Shown here one piece after another: positions 5,907 through 5,935 of a DNA stretch of 5,935 nt (its first letter is position 1; each line of letters starts with the position of its first letter). The translations under genes were made by a program, and so were the position numbers. The notes below the pieces were generated by a model. The model had not been told where the DNA came from. It made no database searches and worked only from the letters and a program-made list of their open reading frames with translations. Source of the stretch: Candidatus Aminicenantota bacterium (GTDB lineage: Bacteria; Acidobacteriota; Aminicenantia; Aminicenantales; Aminicenantaceae); NCBI GenBank assembly GCA_013139435.1, contig WTAW01000125.1, forward strand, positions 1 to 5,935, read 5' to 3'.

Positions 5907-5935
5907 TCTTTGAGATACTACCTCAGGAACTTTGT
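5903..5935 (+). CDS. Possible start of a third operon gene, cut by the right edge
   Basis: An ATG at 5903 overlaps the response-regulator stop in a second ATGA (5903-5906) and opens 11 codons (MIFEILPQELC) without a stop before the window ends. The arrangement copies the kinase-regulator junction, including the lack of a strong ribosome binding site, so coupled translation is plausible. Eleven codons open by chance fairly often, and no family can be recognised. Confidence 0.35.
   Translation, partial: MIFEILPQELC

Noticed and set aside
5908..5930. Possible terminator TGAG...CTCA after the response regulator
   Set aside because: Only a 4-bp stem with no T-run in view; an open frame spans it.

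Overview
The window (5,935 bp, about 45% G+C by eye) is a bacterial regulatory segment with no ribosomal, tRNA, transposon or CRISPR sequence. The gene families point to a Gram-negative, probably environmental bacterium: an exported TPR protein, a PAS-GGDEF protein with a C-x3-CP motif, an XRE-ImmA/IrrE fusion, and a polytopic histidine kinase of the ComP/PrsK-like layout. The PAS-GGDEF form is one I associate with Desulfobacterota, Nitrospirota and related groups. This placement is inference from family resemblance only.

Layout. The left third is on the minus strand. A secreted or periplasmic TPR protein (1-471) runs off the left edge, and upstream of it lies a soluble PAS-GGDEF protein (590-1513) with a degenerate AGEQF signature. 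A 196-bp divergent region (1514-1709) follows. It carries two back-to-back sigma70-type promoters with identical hexamers (TTGACT-17-TATAAA) and two related inverted repeats 41 bp apart. On the plus strand come a one-polypeptide XRE DNA-binding / ImmA-IrrE Zn-peptidase regulator (1710-2738), then a separate promoter with a dyad filling its spacer. That promoter drives a two-component operon: a multi-pass membrane histidine kinase (2860-5226) and an OmpR/PhoB-type response regulator (5223-5906), overlapping by ATGA. Another ATGA at 5903 opens a frame that runs off the right edge and may be a third operon member.

How they may work together (inference). The XRE-ImmA protein probably controls its own promoter through the two dyads, and could also influence the divergent PAS-GGDEF gene. 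The kinase-regulator pair is a second signalling unit, whose promoter carries a different dyad. Three signalling modes (c-di-GMP-type, repressor/peptidase and phosphorelay) are therefore packed together, but nothing in the sequence proves they form one pathway. The most notable points are the operator architecture, the degenerate GGDEF active site with an intact I-site, and the self-contained repressor-peptidase. Each protein family is known; I see no clearly new family of system here.

Two translation starts were moved inward from the longest open frames (1600 to 1513, and 2824 to 2860), because promoter elements and Shine-Dalgarno sequences rule out the upstream candidates.
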